A stretch of 64,000 nt of DNA from Mycolicibacterium anyangense (GTDB lineage: Bacteria > Actinomycetota > Actinomycetes > Mycobacteriales > Mycobacteriaceae), in assembly GCF_010731855.1 (NCBI RefSeq), contig NZ_AP022620.1:3348001-3412000 (forward strand), given 5' to 3'. The translations under genes were made by a program, and so were the position numbers. How positions within the stretch are numbered: the first letter of the stretch is position 1; every line of letters starts with the position of its first letter. The notes beneath the pieces were generated by a model. It had not been told where the DNA came from, made no database searches, and saw only the letters and a program-made list of their open reading frames with translations. Below, piece by piece: positions 1 to 8,753 of this stretch.

Positions 1-554
1 TCAGTGATGGCCTCGCCGATCCGTTCACCCTGGCCGCGGAAACCATCCGAAAGGGTGGTCAGAACCGCGTTGAGCTTCGAGGAATCGACCTGATCCAACA
101 GCCCTACCAGATTCTGGAAGACGGTGTTGACCTCGGTGGTGACATTGCGCGAGCGCAGCACCGCGCCGGCAGCCAGTCGCTTCGCACTGGGGTCATCCGG
201 ATAGACGAGGTCGACGAATTTGGATCCGAAGGCGGTGGTGGCCCGGATCTGCGCACCCACGTTGGCCGGGATGTATTTGATCTGGTCTGCTGCGATATCG
301 AGCTTGAGATCGACGCCGTCAGAGCCACCTCGGACGTCGGCCACCTGGCCGACCTGGATGCCATTGAGCATGACCTTGCCACCCGGTTCCATCACCAGAC
401 CAGCCCGGTCAGAGGTCAGTGTCACTGGCACAACGGAATTGAAGGATCCACGATAGAGGGCGACGGTGAGCGCCACTGCGGCCGCGAGGGCCACCACAAG
501 GATGAGCGTGCACCACCCTGGCTTGAGAGTGCGTTCTCCGGGTCTGGGTTCCAT
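1..554 (-). CDS. MceA-type mammalian-cell-entry protein, 3' end outside the window
   Basis: First mce gene of a yrbEA-yrbEB-mce operon. Mce proteins are exported, membrane-anchored subunits of lipid/sterol ABC importers. Translation from the ATG at 552-554 gives an N-terminal hydrophobic segment (about residues 13-34), then an MlaD/MCE domain (about 38-115, with the segment GLVMEPGGKVMLNGIQVG) and the start of the helical region. About 184 codons are visible and the frame is open to base 1, so the gene is truncated by the window edge. The start lies three bases after the yrbEB stop, which implies co-transcription. Which mce family this is (mce1, mce4 or a species-specific one) cannot be told from the part present. 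Confidence 0.9.
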   Translation of the reverse strand, partial: MEPRPGERTLKPGWCTLILVVALAAAVALTVALYRGSFNSVVPVTLTSDRAGLVMEPGGKVMLNGIQVGQVADVRGGSDGVDLKLDIAADQIKYIPANVGAQIRATTAFGSKFVDLVYPDDPSAKRLAAGAVLRSRNVTTEVNTVFQNLVGLLDQVDSSKLNAVLTTLSDGFRGQGERIGEAIT

Positions 555-557
555 GGG

Positions 558-1418
558 CTACGACGCCAGATGGAAGTTACCGGACTGGCCGTAGATGGCC
601 AGCGATGTCAACAGATTGACGAAGACCAGTGATACCAGCGAGGCGCGGACCGCCCGGCCGACAGCCTCCCCGACGCCAGCCGGTCCGCCGGAAGCCGTGT
701 AGCCGTAATAGGTGTGAATCAGCATGATCCCGATTGCCATCATGATGACCTGGACGAAGGACCACATCAGGTCGGCAGGGATGAGGAAGGTGTTGAAGTA
801 GTGGTCGTAGACACCGGTCGACTGGCCATAGACCATGGTGGTCCCCAACCGGGCGGCCAGGAATGACATCACCACTGCGACGCAGTACAGCGGGATCACC
901 ACGATGACCCCGGTGAAGACCCGGGTGGAAGCCAGGTAGGCAATTGAGCGCACCCCCATCACTTCAAGGGCGTCGATCTCCTCGGAGATTCGCATCGCTC
1001 CCAACTGCGCAGTGGCACCGGCCCCAATGGTGGCAGCGAGCGCAATGCCTGCGGTCACCGGAGCGATCAGGCGAACATTGGCGTAGGCAGAGATGAACCC
1101 CGTCAACGCCTCGACGCCGATTCCGGACAACTGGTTGTAGCCCTGAACCGCGATCAGCGCGCCAGCGGACAGGGTGAGGAAACCGATGACCACCACTGTG
1201 CCACCGACGAGGGCTAGGGCTCCGGTGCCCAGGCTCATCTGCGCGATCAGCCGGATGATTTCGGACTTGTAGTGGATCAGCGCATCACCGATTGACCGTA
1301 AGGTCCTGCCGTAGAACGCTGTTTGGATTCCGATGCGATCCCAGGTGCCGACAACCGGGGCGAACACTCGCCGGACCCTGAGGAATGGCGCGGAAGGAAC
1401 GCTTGCTCTGCTACTCAC
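558..1418 (-). CDS. YrbEB permease of an mce transporter
   Basis: MlaE/YrbE-type integral membrane permease of about 286 residues, with the usual family length. It has several hydrophobic helices and the conserved MlaE core with SEEIDALEVMG, the loop that contacts the ATPase. It would form the transmembrane pore with YrbEA and be energised by an MceG-type ATPase encoded elsewhere. I chose the GTG at 1416-1418, which overlaps the yrbEA stop (GTGA overlap), rather than the longer open frame upstream, because the upstream extension lacks permease similarity and lies inside yrbEA. The C-terminus ends three bases before mceA. Confidence 0.9.
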   Translation of the reverse strand: MSSRASVPSAPFLRVRRVFAPVVGTWDRIGIQTAFYGRTLRSIGDALIHYKSEIIRLIAQMSLGTGALALVGGTVVVIGFLTLSAGALIAVQGYNQLSGIGVEALTGFISAYANVRLIAPVTAGIALAATIGAGATAQLGAMRISEEIDALEVMGVRSIAYLASTRVFTGVIVVIPLYCVAVVMSFLAARLGTTMVYGQSTGVYDHYFNTFLIPADLMWSFVQVIMMAIGIMLIHTYYGYTASGGPAGVGEAVGRAVRASLVSLVFVNLLTSLAIYGQSGNFHLAS

Positions 1419-2179
1419 TGCGGCCCTCCGAACTGCACTGCTGTGATCAGTACGTTGATGACGTAGAGCGAGATGAACGAATACACGACAGTCTCGTTGA
1501 CGGCATTGCCCACGCCCGCGGGTCCACCCCCGACCGAAATGCCCTTGTAGCAGCCGATAAGGCTGGCTGCCAGGCCGAACAGCGCCGCCTTGATGAACGC
1601 GACCGCGATGTCTGTTGCACCGGTGATGACAGTCAGTCCGGCGGCATAGGCTCCGGGCGTGACGTTCTGAACAAACACAGCGAACCAGAAGGACCCGGCC
1701 AGCGTGGCGACCGAAACGATGGCCGCCAACAGCGTTGCTATCACGGTTGCTGCGCAAACCCTTGGAACGACCAAAGATTGGATTGGATTGATTCCGAGCA
1801 CACGCAGCGCATCGAGTTCCTCACGGATGGTCCTCGACCCGAGATCGGCGCAGATGGCCGTCGACGCCGCTCCCGCCACAACCAGAACAGTCACGATCGG
1901 ACCGAGCTGAGCCAACGTGATACCCGTTGCCGCGCCGGCGAAGTCGGACGCGCCGAAGTCGACGAGCAGGACGTTGAGGGTGAACGAGGACAGGACCGTG
2001 AACGGAAGAGCGAGCAGCAGCGACGGAGCCAGCGATACCCGCGCAATGAACCAACACTGGGTGACGAACTCACGCAGGGCGAACGGGCGACGCGGAATCA
2101 TCATCAGCGTGTCCAATGTCATCGCATAGAACTCGCCGACGCCGCGCATCGGCTTGATTAGCCCACTGGGCACAGTCAC
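1415..2179 (-). CDS. YrbEA permease of an mce transporter
   Basis: MlaE/YrbE-family permease of 254 residues, first gene of the mce operon. The conserved REELDALRVLGINPIQ segment is the MlaE EQ-loop region, and several transmembrane helices surround it. It pairs with YrbEB as the transport channel for a lipid or sterol substrate. The start is a GTG preceded by a purine-rich GGGGGAAA at about seven bases. The 3' end overlaps yrbEB by four bases, so the two are probably translationally coupled. The 588 bases upstream hold no clear gene and presumably carry the operon promoter. Confidence 0.9.
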   Translation of the reverse strand: MTVPSGLIKPMRGVGEFYAMTLDTLMMIPRRPFALREFVTQCWFIARVSLAPSLLLALPFTVLSSFTLNVLLVDFGASDFAGAATGITLAQLGPIVTVLVVAGAASTAICADLGSRTIREELDALRVLGINPIQSLVVPRVCAATVIATLLAAIVSVATLAGSFWFAVFVQNVTPGAYAAGLTVITGATDIAVAFIKAALFGLAASLIGCYKGISVGGGPAGVGNAVNETVVYSFISLYVINVLITAVQFGGPQ

Positions 2180-2459
2180 AGCTTTCCCCCCAACTGTTTG
2201 CTCGCTGGCGGCGACACGGACAACTCAATCCTCCTGCAGCTGTTTATGTTCCCGATCACCCTAGAGCCGTCGTCATGCATTGCGTCACCCCTAATTGTGG
2301 AACCGTGTTTTCGTTGTTCGGACATCGGTTCGTCCTTCGAACCCGATCTTTCGGGACCCGCGGCAAGCTCAGCGCGACTCCCACACACCTGTCATGCAAG
2401 GCGCAAATGCAGTTCCAGGAACGTATTTGGGGATCAGTGCTCCAACGGCACTAAGAGCG
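2180..2459. other. Upstream region of the mce operon, no convincing gene
   Basis: I see no credible protein or RNA here. A 70-codon open frame on the minus strand (2176-2388) ends inside yrbEA but has no ribosome binding site or family resemblance. By position the stretch should contain the promoter and leader of yrbEA. Confidence 0.4.
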
Positions 2460-2717
2460 CTACGTTGACCTCAGGAGTCGGCGAACCGCCGCGGCGATGA
2501 CCACCGGCGCTACGCGTTGCGTGGCGGTCGCTATCGCTGCCTGCGCGCACGCCGACGCGGACGCGACTTCCCGAACGCCGACCAGACCCGGGTGGATGGC
2601 TACGGAATCTGCGACAAGTCCACTGCGGGTGAGCTTTTCAGCCAGCTCGTCAGCGATTGGCGACTGCATATCGACGCCAGGCTCAAACGTCTACTGCGAC
2701 TCCAGATTGGCTTTCAT
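2460..2717 (-). pseudogene. Small unknown reading frame interrupted by an in-frame TAG
   Basis: An ATG at 2715-2717 with an excellent AGGGAGGG ribosome binding site starts MKANLESQ and meets TAG at 2691-2693. The same frame then runs on without a further stop for 77 codons, through an internal ATG at 2667-2669, to the TAG at 2460. The internal segment has a coherent composition (begins MQSPIADELAEKL, ends AVRRLLRS). Either this is a small gene broken by one nonsense mutation, or translation restarts at the internal ATG to give 69 residues. I recognise no family. It lies between the TetR gene and yrbEA on the same strand. Confidence 0.4.
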
Positions 2718-2767
2718 ACCCTCCCTTTCCGGCTGCCGTCGGGCACGTCACAAGTGCGGACCACGGA

Positions 2768-3445
2768 CTATTGCGGAGAAACCAGTGCAGGCGCTTTGAG
2801 TGCTCGCCCCACCAGCCGCCGCACCGTGACCTCCACTTCCGCGCGTCGGTCGACACTGGAGGGCTGATCGAACAGCAGAGCGACCACCAAGTGGAAGATG
2901 GCCTTGGCGTCGGCCCAGGGATCCGGACTGTGGAGCGCACCGTCGGCGGCGCCTTCGGCGATGGCGTCCACTAGCGAAGCAAGGAAGTCCGCAACACAGC
3001 GCTCGGCCAACTCGTGGAAATGCGGGAGCAACGCGCGCCAGTACATTGCGAACAGTGCCAGCGGCATGTCGAAACGCCTGTCGAATCCGAAGTCAAGCAT
3101 CGCGTCGATGTGGGCGCGCACGCGCTGCACGGGGGGTAGCTCGGGGTCGATCGTCCGTCGCAAGTGCCCAGCCGCCCCGGTGAACTGCTTCTCCAACATG
3201 GCTGCCAGCAGTTCATCTTTGTTCGCGAAGACGCCGTAGAAGCAACGCGTCGACAAGCCCGCCCGTCGGCACACCTCTTTGACCTTGAAATTGGCGAACC
3301 CGTCGGTCACCAGTACCCAGTCGGCCGCCGCAACGAATCTGCCCCGTAAGTCCACCTCGGCTCGCACGACATGAGATGGCTCGTTCGAACGATCTGCCGA
3401 TTCAACACGTGAGGACCGATCCTCGATCACCGAGTATGCCGGCAT
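2768..3445 (-). CDS. TetR-family transcriptional regulator
   Basis: 225-residue TetR-type repressor. The N-terminal helix-turn-helix spans about residues 35-85 (FKVKEVCRRAGLSTRCFYG then FANKDELLAAML); the rest is an all-helical ligand-binding domain. A long hydrophilic N-terminal extension of about 30 residues precedes the DNA-binding domain. The ATG at 3443-3445 is preceded by AGGAGG (3450-3455 on the plus strand) at short spacing. It lies upstream of, and on the same strand as, the mce genes, so it may control them, but that is inference from position. Repeats in its own 5' region could be its operator. Confidence 0.88.
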   Translation of the reverse strand: MPAYSVIEDRSSRVESADRSNEPSHVVRAEVDLRGRFVAAADWVLVTDGFANFKVKEVCRRAGLSTRCFYGVFANKDELLAAMLEKQFTGAAGHLRRTIDPELPPVQRVRAHIDAMLDFGFDRRFDMPLALFAMYWRALLPHFHELAERCVADFLASLVDAIAEGAADGALHSPDPWADAKAIFHLVVALLFDQPSSVDRRAEVEVTVRRLVGRALKAPALVSPQ

Positions 3446-3469
3446 GTCACCTCCTGAGCTAGCATGTCA
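3436..3469. promoter_or_regulatory. Candidate operator of the TetR gene
   Basis: A 10-base perfect palindrome ATGCCGGCAT (3436-3445) overlaps the TetR start codon. The octamer GCATGTCA occurs at 3442-3449 and again at 3462-3469, exactly 20 bases apart, i.e. about two helical turns. This is a plausible autoregulatory site, not demonstrated. Confidence 0.35.
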
Positions 3470-3572
3470 TCTAAACAATATAACTATATGAGGTGTGAGG
3501 GAAATCGCAATTCCTAATCTGATTCCCAGCTGACCGGGGCCGGCGTCCGGCCCAGATGGCAAGATGGCCGCC

Positions 3573-4466
3573 ATGGCGAACCTGAGCCGACGCGCCGTCC
3601 TGCGACTCGGCGCTGGAGCAGCAGCCGGCGCGGCCGGGGCATACGCGCTGGGTATGACACCCGAGGCCGCCCCCCGGCTGGCCGGGCCGAATGTCGCGAT
3701 GGCCGGTGTCGGCGCACCCCTGCTGCCGCCCCCGCCCCGGGAACCCGCCGCAGCGGCGCCCACCATGGTCACCGGATCGTTCGTCTCAGCGGCCCGCGGC
3801 GGCGTTACGACGAACTGGGCGATCGCCCGCCCGCCCGGCCAGACCGCGCCATTGCGTCCGGTGATCGCCCTGCACGGCCGATGGAGCGACGCCGCGACCG
3901 TGATGGCCGGTGGGGTCGAGCAGGGTCTGGCCCAGGCTGTCAATGCGGGCCTGCCACCATTCGCCGTCGTCTCGGTCGACGGTGGTGAGGCCTACTGGCA
4001 TGACCGCCCGTCCGGTGACCGCGCCGGATCGATGGTTCTGGGCGAGCTGATCCCGCTGCTCGCCGACAAGGGACTCGACACCTCACGGGTGGCGTTCCTC
4101 GGCTGGTCGATGGGCGGCTACGGCGCGCTGCTGCTGGGCGCCCGGCTCGGTCCGGCGCGCACCGCGGCGATCACCGCGGTCAGTCCTGCCCTGTGGACGT
4201 CCTACGGGGCAACCGCACCCGGCGCCTTCGAGAGCGCCGACGATTTCGCCGCCAACAGTGTGTTTGGCTTGCCCGCGCTGGCGTCGATCCCCATCCGGAT
4301 CGATTGCGGCAACAGCGATCCGTTCTACGGCGCCACCAAGCAGTTCATCGCGCAGCTACCGAACCCGCCCGCTGGCGGGTTCTCCCCCGGCGGCCATGAC
4401 GCGGCGTTCTGGAGTGCCCAGCTGCCCGCCGAGCTGGCGTGGATGGCCCCGCTGTTGACAGCCTGA
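3573..4466 (+). CDS. Tat-exported alpha/beta-hydrolase (esterase)
   Basis: Secreted esterase of about 297 residues, equivalent by position and type to the exported esterase Rv0774c near purD in M. tuberculosis. The N-terminus has a twin-arginine signal (LSRRAVLRLGAG) followed by an Ala/Gly-rich hydrophobic stretch and a Pro-rich linker. The hydrolase core has the nucleophile elbow GWSMGGYGALLLG (GxSxG) and a C-terminal GGHDAAFW that should hold the catalytic His. Substrate unknown; probably a cell-envelope or host lipid ester. I prefer the ATG at 3573, which puts RR at the usual distance; an in-frame ATG at 3564 adds three residues. Confidence 0.85.
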   Translation: MANLSRRAVLRLGAGAAAGAAGAYALGMTPEAAPRLAGPNVAMAGVGAPLLPPPPREPAAAAPTMVTGSFVSAARGGVTTNWAIARPPGQTAPLRPVIALHGRWSDAATVMAGGVEQGLAQAVNAGLPPFAVVSVDGGEAYWHDRPSGDRAGSMVLGELIPLLADKGLDTSRVAFLGWSMGGYGALLLGARLGPARTAAITAVSPALWTSYGATAPGAFESADDFAANSVFGLPALASIPIRIDCGNSDPFYGATKQFIAQLPNPPAGGFSPGGHDAAFWSAQLPAELAWMAPLLTA

Positions 4467-4546
4467 CGGCTCAGACGACGTTCACCGCGCCGGGGAACGC
4501 CTCGCCGTAAGCGTTGTTCATCGGCCACTCCGCCGGTTCGAGCGCG

Positions 4547-5830
4547 TCACCGCCCGGGCACCGCGACGCGGCCTTCGGCGGCGGCTAGGCCAATATCGGA
4601 CCGGAAGTGGCTGCCCGGCAACCGGACTGAGGACAGCACCGCATAAGCAGACTCACGTGCCGCGAGTAGATCCGCGCCGGTTCCCACCACGGACAGCACC
4701 CGGCCGCCGGAGGACACCACGGCACCGTCGCCGCGGCGGGCCGTACCAGCATGCAGCACACCATCGGTTTCCGACCCGACGATCACGTCACCGACCCGTG
4801 GCCGCCCCGGATAGTTCTCGGCGGCGAGCACCACGGTCACGGCGTAGCCGTCGCGCCACTGCAGCGGGCCGAATTCGGCCAGGGTGCCGGTGGACGTTGC
4901 GTGCAGCACCTGCCCTAGTGGGGAATCCAACAGTGCCAGCACGGCTTGGGTCTCGGGATCACCGAAGCGGCAGTTGAATTCGACGACCGCGGGACCGTTG
5001 GACGTGATGGCCAGACCGGCGTAGAGCAGTCCGGAGAACGGGCAACCCCGACGAACCAGCTCGGCGGCGACGGGCTCCACGACATCGCTGACGATCGCTG
5101 CGGTCACCTCGTCGGGCAGCCAGGGCAGCGGCGAATAGGCGCCCATACCACCAGTATTGGGGCCTGCGTCGTTGTCACCAACGCGCTTGAAATCCTGTGC
5201 GGGCAACAGTGGCACGACGGTGGCTCCGTCGACCAGACAGAACAGCGAGACCTCGGGGCCGTCCAGGAAGGACTCCAGCAGCACTGGGTGCCCGGACTCG
5301 AGCAATTCCGCGGCATGCGCGCGGGCGGCGTCCCGGTCGGCGGTGACCACCACACCCTTGCCTGCGGCCAATCCGTCGTCCTTGACCACCCAGGCCGGCT
5401 GCCCGGCGGCCGGCCCGAAGCGATCCAGGGCCGCGTCGAGATGGGCTGGGTTGTCGACGGTCTCGCTGACCGCGGTGCGCACACCGGCGGCAGCCATCAC
5501 GTCTTTGGCGAACGCCTTGGACCCCTCGATACGGGCGGCATCCTTCGACGGACCGAAACAGGCGATCCCCGCGGCGCGCACCGCGTCGGCGACGCCGAGT
5601 ACCAAAGGCACTTCCGGCCCGACCACCACCAGGTCGACAGTAAGCTTGCCGGCCAGCGCGGTGACCGCCTCGGCAGAGGTGACGTCGACATCGTGCTGTT
5701 CGGCCACCGCGGAGGTGCCAGCATTGCCCGGGGCGACGGCCAGGAACTCCACCTGCGGGTCTCTTCGGAGCCCCAACAGCAGAGCGTGTTCGCGGGCACC
5801 GGATCCGATCACGAGGACGCGCACACGCAC
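4547..5830 (-). CDS. purD: Phosphoribosylamine-glycine ligase (GAR synthetase)
   Basis: 427-residue PurD catalyses the ATP-dependent joining of glycine to 5-phosphoribosylamine, the second step of de novo purine synthesis, in the cytoplasm. The N-terminus [17 protein letters not shown], the GNAGT segment and GPEVPLVLG are diagnostic, followed by the ATP-grasp domain with [17 protein letters not shown] and [12 protein letters not shown]. The start is a GTG; a second in-frame GTG two codons downstream is equally possible. The gene is eight bases downstream of the carboxyltransferase gene on the same strand and converges with the esterase, as around Rv0772-Rv0774c. Confidence 0.97.
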   Translation of the reverse strand: MRVRVLVIGSGAREHALLLGLRRDPQVEFLAVAPGNAGTSAVAEQHDVDVTSAEAVTALAGKLTVDLVVVGPEVPLVLGVADAVRAAGIACFGPSKDAARIEGSKAFAKDVMAAAGVRTAVSETVDNPAHLDAALDRFGPAAGQPAWVVKDDGLAAGKGVVVTADRDAARAHAAELLESGHPVLLESFLDGPEVSLFCLVDGATVVPLLPAQDFKRVGDNDAGPNTGGMGAYSPLPWLPDEVTAAIVSDVVEPVAAELVRRGCPFSGLLYAGLAITSNGPAVVEFNCRFGDPETQAVLALLDSPLGQVLHATSTGTLAEFGPLQWRDGYAVTVVLAAENYPGRPRVGDVIVGSETDGVLHAGTARRGDGAVVSSGGRVLSVVGTGADLLAARESAYAVLSSVRLPGSHFRSDIGLAAAEGRVAVPGR

Positions 5831-5838
5831 ACCCTAAT

Positions 5839-7377
5839 TCACCAGGTGTCGACGAACCGGTGCGGCGGCCGCAGTTCGCCGTGCGCGGTCGCCGCGGCGA
5901 ACGTCGCAGCGATCAGAGCACGGGTTTCGGCCGGGTCGATGACGTCGTCGATCTCGAAGAGCTGGGCGGCGTTGAGCGCCTTGGCGTGGTCCTGGGCGGC
6001 GGCGGTGGCCTGGCGCACCCGCTGCTCGCGCTCGGCGTCGTCGGCGATGGCCTCCAACTCCTTGCGCATGCCCAACCGCACCGCACCCTCCAGACCCATC
6101 GGCCCCAGGTGCGCACCGGCCCAAGCCACCGTCAGCAGCGGCTCACGCAGGCTGCCGCCGGTCATCGCCTGGGCGCCGAGACCGTAACCACGGCGCAGCA
6201 CCACCGCCACCATCGGCACCCGCATCGCGGCGCCGGCGACGAGCAGCCGGGAGGCGCGCCGAACCAGCGCCTCGGACTCGGCGGCCGGGCCGACCATGTA
6301 TCCCGGGCAGTCGATGAGCGAGACGATCGGGATACCGAAGGTGTCGCACAGTTGCAGGAAACGGGCCGCCTTGTCGGCCGCGGCGGCGGTGATCGCCCCC
6401 GCCATCACCATCGAATTGTTGGCGATCACCCCGACGGGCCGACCCTCGATACGCGCCAGCGCGGTCACCATCTCGGGTGCGAACTTCTCCCGCAGGAAAG
6501 TCACCGTGCCCTCGTCGGCAATGGTCTCGATCACCGGGCCCACCGGGTAGGCGCGTCGGGCCCGCTCGGGAACGATTGTGCGCAAAGGGGTTTGGTCGGC
6601 TGCCGGGCCGGGCGCCGTCGGCCCCTGGAAGTAGCCCATCAGGCGCTTGGTGACGGCGACCGCCTCGGCTTCGTCGGCGACGACAACGTCGACCACGCCG
6701 TTGGGCGCCTGCACCGAGATCGGTCCGACGGCGTCGGGGGCGACCTCGCCCAGCCCGCCGCCGGCGATCATCGCCGGGCCACCCATGCCGATCGAGGTGT
6801 CCGCGGTGGCCACGATCAGATCCGAGCAACCGGCGATCACGGCATTGCCGGCGAAGCAGCGGCCCTTGACGACGGCGATCCGCGGCACCACACCGGACAG
6901 CGCGGCCCACAGCTTGAAGGCCCGCACCTCCAGCGACGACACCGTCGGATGGTCGGTGTCACCGGGGCGGCCGCCGCCACCCTCGGCGAAGAACACGGTG
7001 GGCAGCCGCATACGCTCGATCAGCTCGAAAAGCCGGTCCTTCTTCAGATGCCCGAACACACCCTGGGTGCCGGCCAGCACGGTGTAGTCGTAGGACAGCA
7101 CCGCGCAGGGCCGGCCGTCGATCTGGGCGGTGCCGGCGATCAGGCCGTCGGCCGGGGTTCTGGCGATGAGGTCATCGAGGTCGCGGCGCTGCCGCTGGGC
7201 GGCAATGGCGAAGCGTCCGTATTCGACGAAGGTGCCGGGATCGACCAGGTCGGCGATGTTCTCCCGGGCTGTCCGCCCGCCGGCCGCGTGCCGGCGCTGC
7301 ACCGCGTCAGGACGCGCGGCGTCCTCGGTCAGCGCACGCCGCTGCAGGAGTTCATCGAGTTCGGGGCGGTCAGCCAT
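5839..7377 (-). CDS. Acyl-CoA carboxylase carboxyltransferase (AccD type)
   Basis: 512-residue carboxyltransferase subunit containing both N- and C-terminal crotonase-like halves, the normal length for actinobacterial AccD/PccB proteins. The first half has TVFFAEGGGGRPGDTD and the oxyanion-forming GMGGPAMIAGGGLG; the second has SLIDCPGYMVGP and RRGYGLGAQAM. It would transfer CO2 from carboxybiotin to an acyl-CoA, so it needs a biotinylated AccA partner not encoded in this window. It lies upstream of purD on the same strand and diverges from the CYP125-like gene across 115 bases. The acyl-CoA substrate is unknown. Confidence 0.9.
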   Translation of the reverse strand: MADRPELDELLQRRALTEDAARPDAVQRRHAAGGRTARENIADLVDPGTFVEYGRFAIAAQRQRRDLDDLIARTPADGLIAGTAQIDGRPCAVLSYDYTVLAGTQGVFGHLKKDRLFELIERMRLPTVFFAEGGGGRPGDTDHPTVSSLEVRAFKLWAALSGVVPRIAVVKGRCFAGNAVIAGCSDLIVATADTSIGMGGPAMIAGGGLGEVAPDAVGPISVQAPNGVVDVVVADEAEAVAVTKRLMGYFQGPTAPGPAADQTPLRTIVPERARRAYPVGPVIETIADEGTVTFLREKFAPEMVTALARIEGRPVGVIANNSMVMAGAITAAAADKAARFLQLCDTFGIPIVSLIDCPGYMVGPAAESEALVRRASRLLVAGAAMRVPMVAVVLRRGYGLGAQAMTGGSLREPLLTVAWAGAHLGPMGLEGAVRLGMRKELEAIADDAEREQRVRQATAAAQDHAKALNAAQLFEIDDVIDPAETRALIAATFAAATAHGELRPPHRFVDTW

Positions 7378-7423
7378 CAGCCGAACCTACCCGCGGACCC
7401 TCGACCGCCGAAGCCGCGTCGGG

Positions 7424-7448
7424 CATACACATATCGCTTGAGTGTATG
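7424..7448. promoter_or_regulatory. Inverted repeat in the carboxylase/P450 divergent promoter
   Basis: Perfect 7-base arms CATACAC (7424-7430) and GTGTATG (7442-7448) separated by 11 bases, 44 bases upstream of the P450 start. The AT-rich setting and divergent position suggest an operator. It does not match the KstR or KstR2 consensus I know. Confidence 0.4.
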
Positions 7449-7492
7449 GTCTAATGAAAGTGCCCTACATCACACGAACGGCGAGGTAAACG

Positions 7493-8725
7493 ATGACCAC
7501 GAGCGTCTGCCCCTTCGGCAAGGGATTCGACTTCACCGACCCCGATGTCCTGCTCGAAGGCATGCCGGTGACCCAGCTGGCCCAGCTGCGAAAGACCGCC
7601 CCGGTGTGGTGGAACGAGCAGGACCCCGATTCCAACGTCTTCGGGGACAGCGGCTATTGGGTGATCACCAAGCACCGCGACATCAAGGCCATCTCCCGGG
7701 ACAGCCACCTGTGGTCCACCAACGCCCAGGGCGTCATCATGCGCTTCCCCGACGGCACTCCCAAGGAAGGCCTGGAGCTCACCAAGGCGCTGCTGATCAA
7801 TCACGACGCCCCCGAGCACACCCGGCTACGCAAGCTGGTATCGCGCCTGTTCACCCCACGGGCAGTCGCCGGACTCGAGGAGAAGCTGGCGGTGGCGGCC
7901 CGCGAGATCGTGACCGCCGCCAAGGAGAAGGGCTCCGGGAACTTCGTCGACGACATCGCCATGCCGTTGCCGCTGATGGCGATCGCCGATCTACTGGGCG
8001 TGCCGGAGGAGGACCGCAAGAAGCTGTTCCACTGGACCAACAGCATCATGAACAGCGAGGACCCCGACTTCGACAACGACCCGACGGTGTCCAATGCCGA
8101 GCTGATGGGCTACGCCTACACGATGGCCGAGCAGCGCCGGCAGTGCCCGGCCGACGACATCGTCACCCGCCTGGTGCAAGCCGACATCGATGGTGAGTCC
8201 TTGAGCGAGGTCGAGTTCGCGTTCTTCGTGATCCTGCTGGCGGTGGCCGGTAACGAGACGACCCGCAATGCCATGACCCATGGCATCAACGCGTTCTTCG
8301 ACAACCCCGACCAGTGGGAGCTGTTCAAGCGCGAGCGCCCGCAGACCACGGTCGACGAGATCATCCGCTGGGCCACCCCGATCCACTGCTTCCAGCGCAC
8401 CGCGCTCACCGACGTCGAGGTCGGCGGTGTCACCATCCGCCAGGGACAGCGGGCCGGCCTGTTCTACAGCTCGGCGAACTACGACGAGGACGTCTTCGAC
8501 AACCCGTTCCAGTTCAATATCCTGCGCGACCCCAATCCGCATATGAGCTTCGGCGGCAACGGTGCGCACTTCTGCGTGGGCGCCAACCTGGCCCGCATGG
8601 AGATCAAGCTGATCTTCGACGAGATCGCCAACCAGATTCCCGACATCGGCAAGCTCGGTGAGCCGCAGCGGCTGCGATCAGGATTCGTCAATGGCCTGAA
8701 GGATCTGCCGGTCTCGTATCACTGA
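7493..8725 (+). CDS. Cytochrome P450, CYP125 family (steroid C26/27 hydroxylase-like)
   Basis: 410-residue P450 close to CYP125, which oxidises the terminal methyl of the cholesterol side chain. The N-terminal GFDFTDPDVL and LRKTAPVWWNEQDP, the I-helix AVAGNETTRNAMTHG, DEIIRWATP, and the heme-binding FGGNGAHFCVGANLARM all resemble CYP125A1. A good SD (GAGGTAAACG) precedes the ATG. It is not inside the KstR cluster and has a different inverted repeat upstream, so it is probably a paralogue with separate control rather than the canonical cyp125 next to the 3-ketosteroid genes. A redox partner is not adjacent; the nearest ferredoxin is at 22.3 kb. Confidence 0.9.
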   Translation: MTTSVCPFGKGFDFTDPDVLLEGMPVTQLAQLRKTAPVWWNEQDPDSNVFGDSGYWVITKHRDIKAISRDSHLWSTNAQGVIMRFPDGTPKEGLELTKALLINHDAPEHTRLRKLVSRLFTPRAVAGLEEKLAVAAREIVTAAKEKGSGNFVDDIAMPLPLMAIADLLGVPEEDRKKLFHWTNSIMNSEDPDFDNDPTVSNAELMGYAYTMAEQRRQCPADDIVTRLVQADIDGESLSEVEFAFFVILLAVAGNETTRNAMTHGINAFFDNPDQWELFKRERPQTTVDEIIRWATPIHCFQRTALTDVEVGGVTIRQGQRAGLFYSSANYDEDVFDNPFQFNILRDPNPHMSFGGNGAHFCVGANLARMEIKLIFDEIANQIPDIGKLGEPQRLRSGFVNGLKDLPVSYH

Positions 8726-8753
8726 GGCGCGCCCGCCGATACGATGCCCGGTC

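Noticed and set aside
4471..4546. Short minus-strand frame ending NNAYGEAFPGAVNVV between the esterase and purD
   Set aside because: Only about 30 codons, overlapping the end of purD in another frame, without a ribosome binding site; no evidence for a gene remnant.
5860..8196. Very long open frame on the plus strand through the carboxyltransferase gene
   Set aside because: High-GC shadow of the real minus-strand gene; Arg/Gly/His-rich with no family resemblance, and its tail overlaps the CYP125-like gene in another frame.
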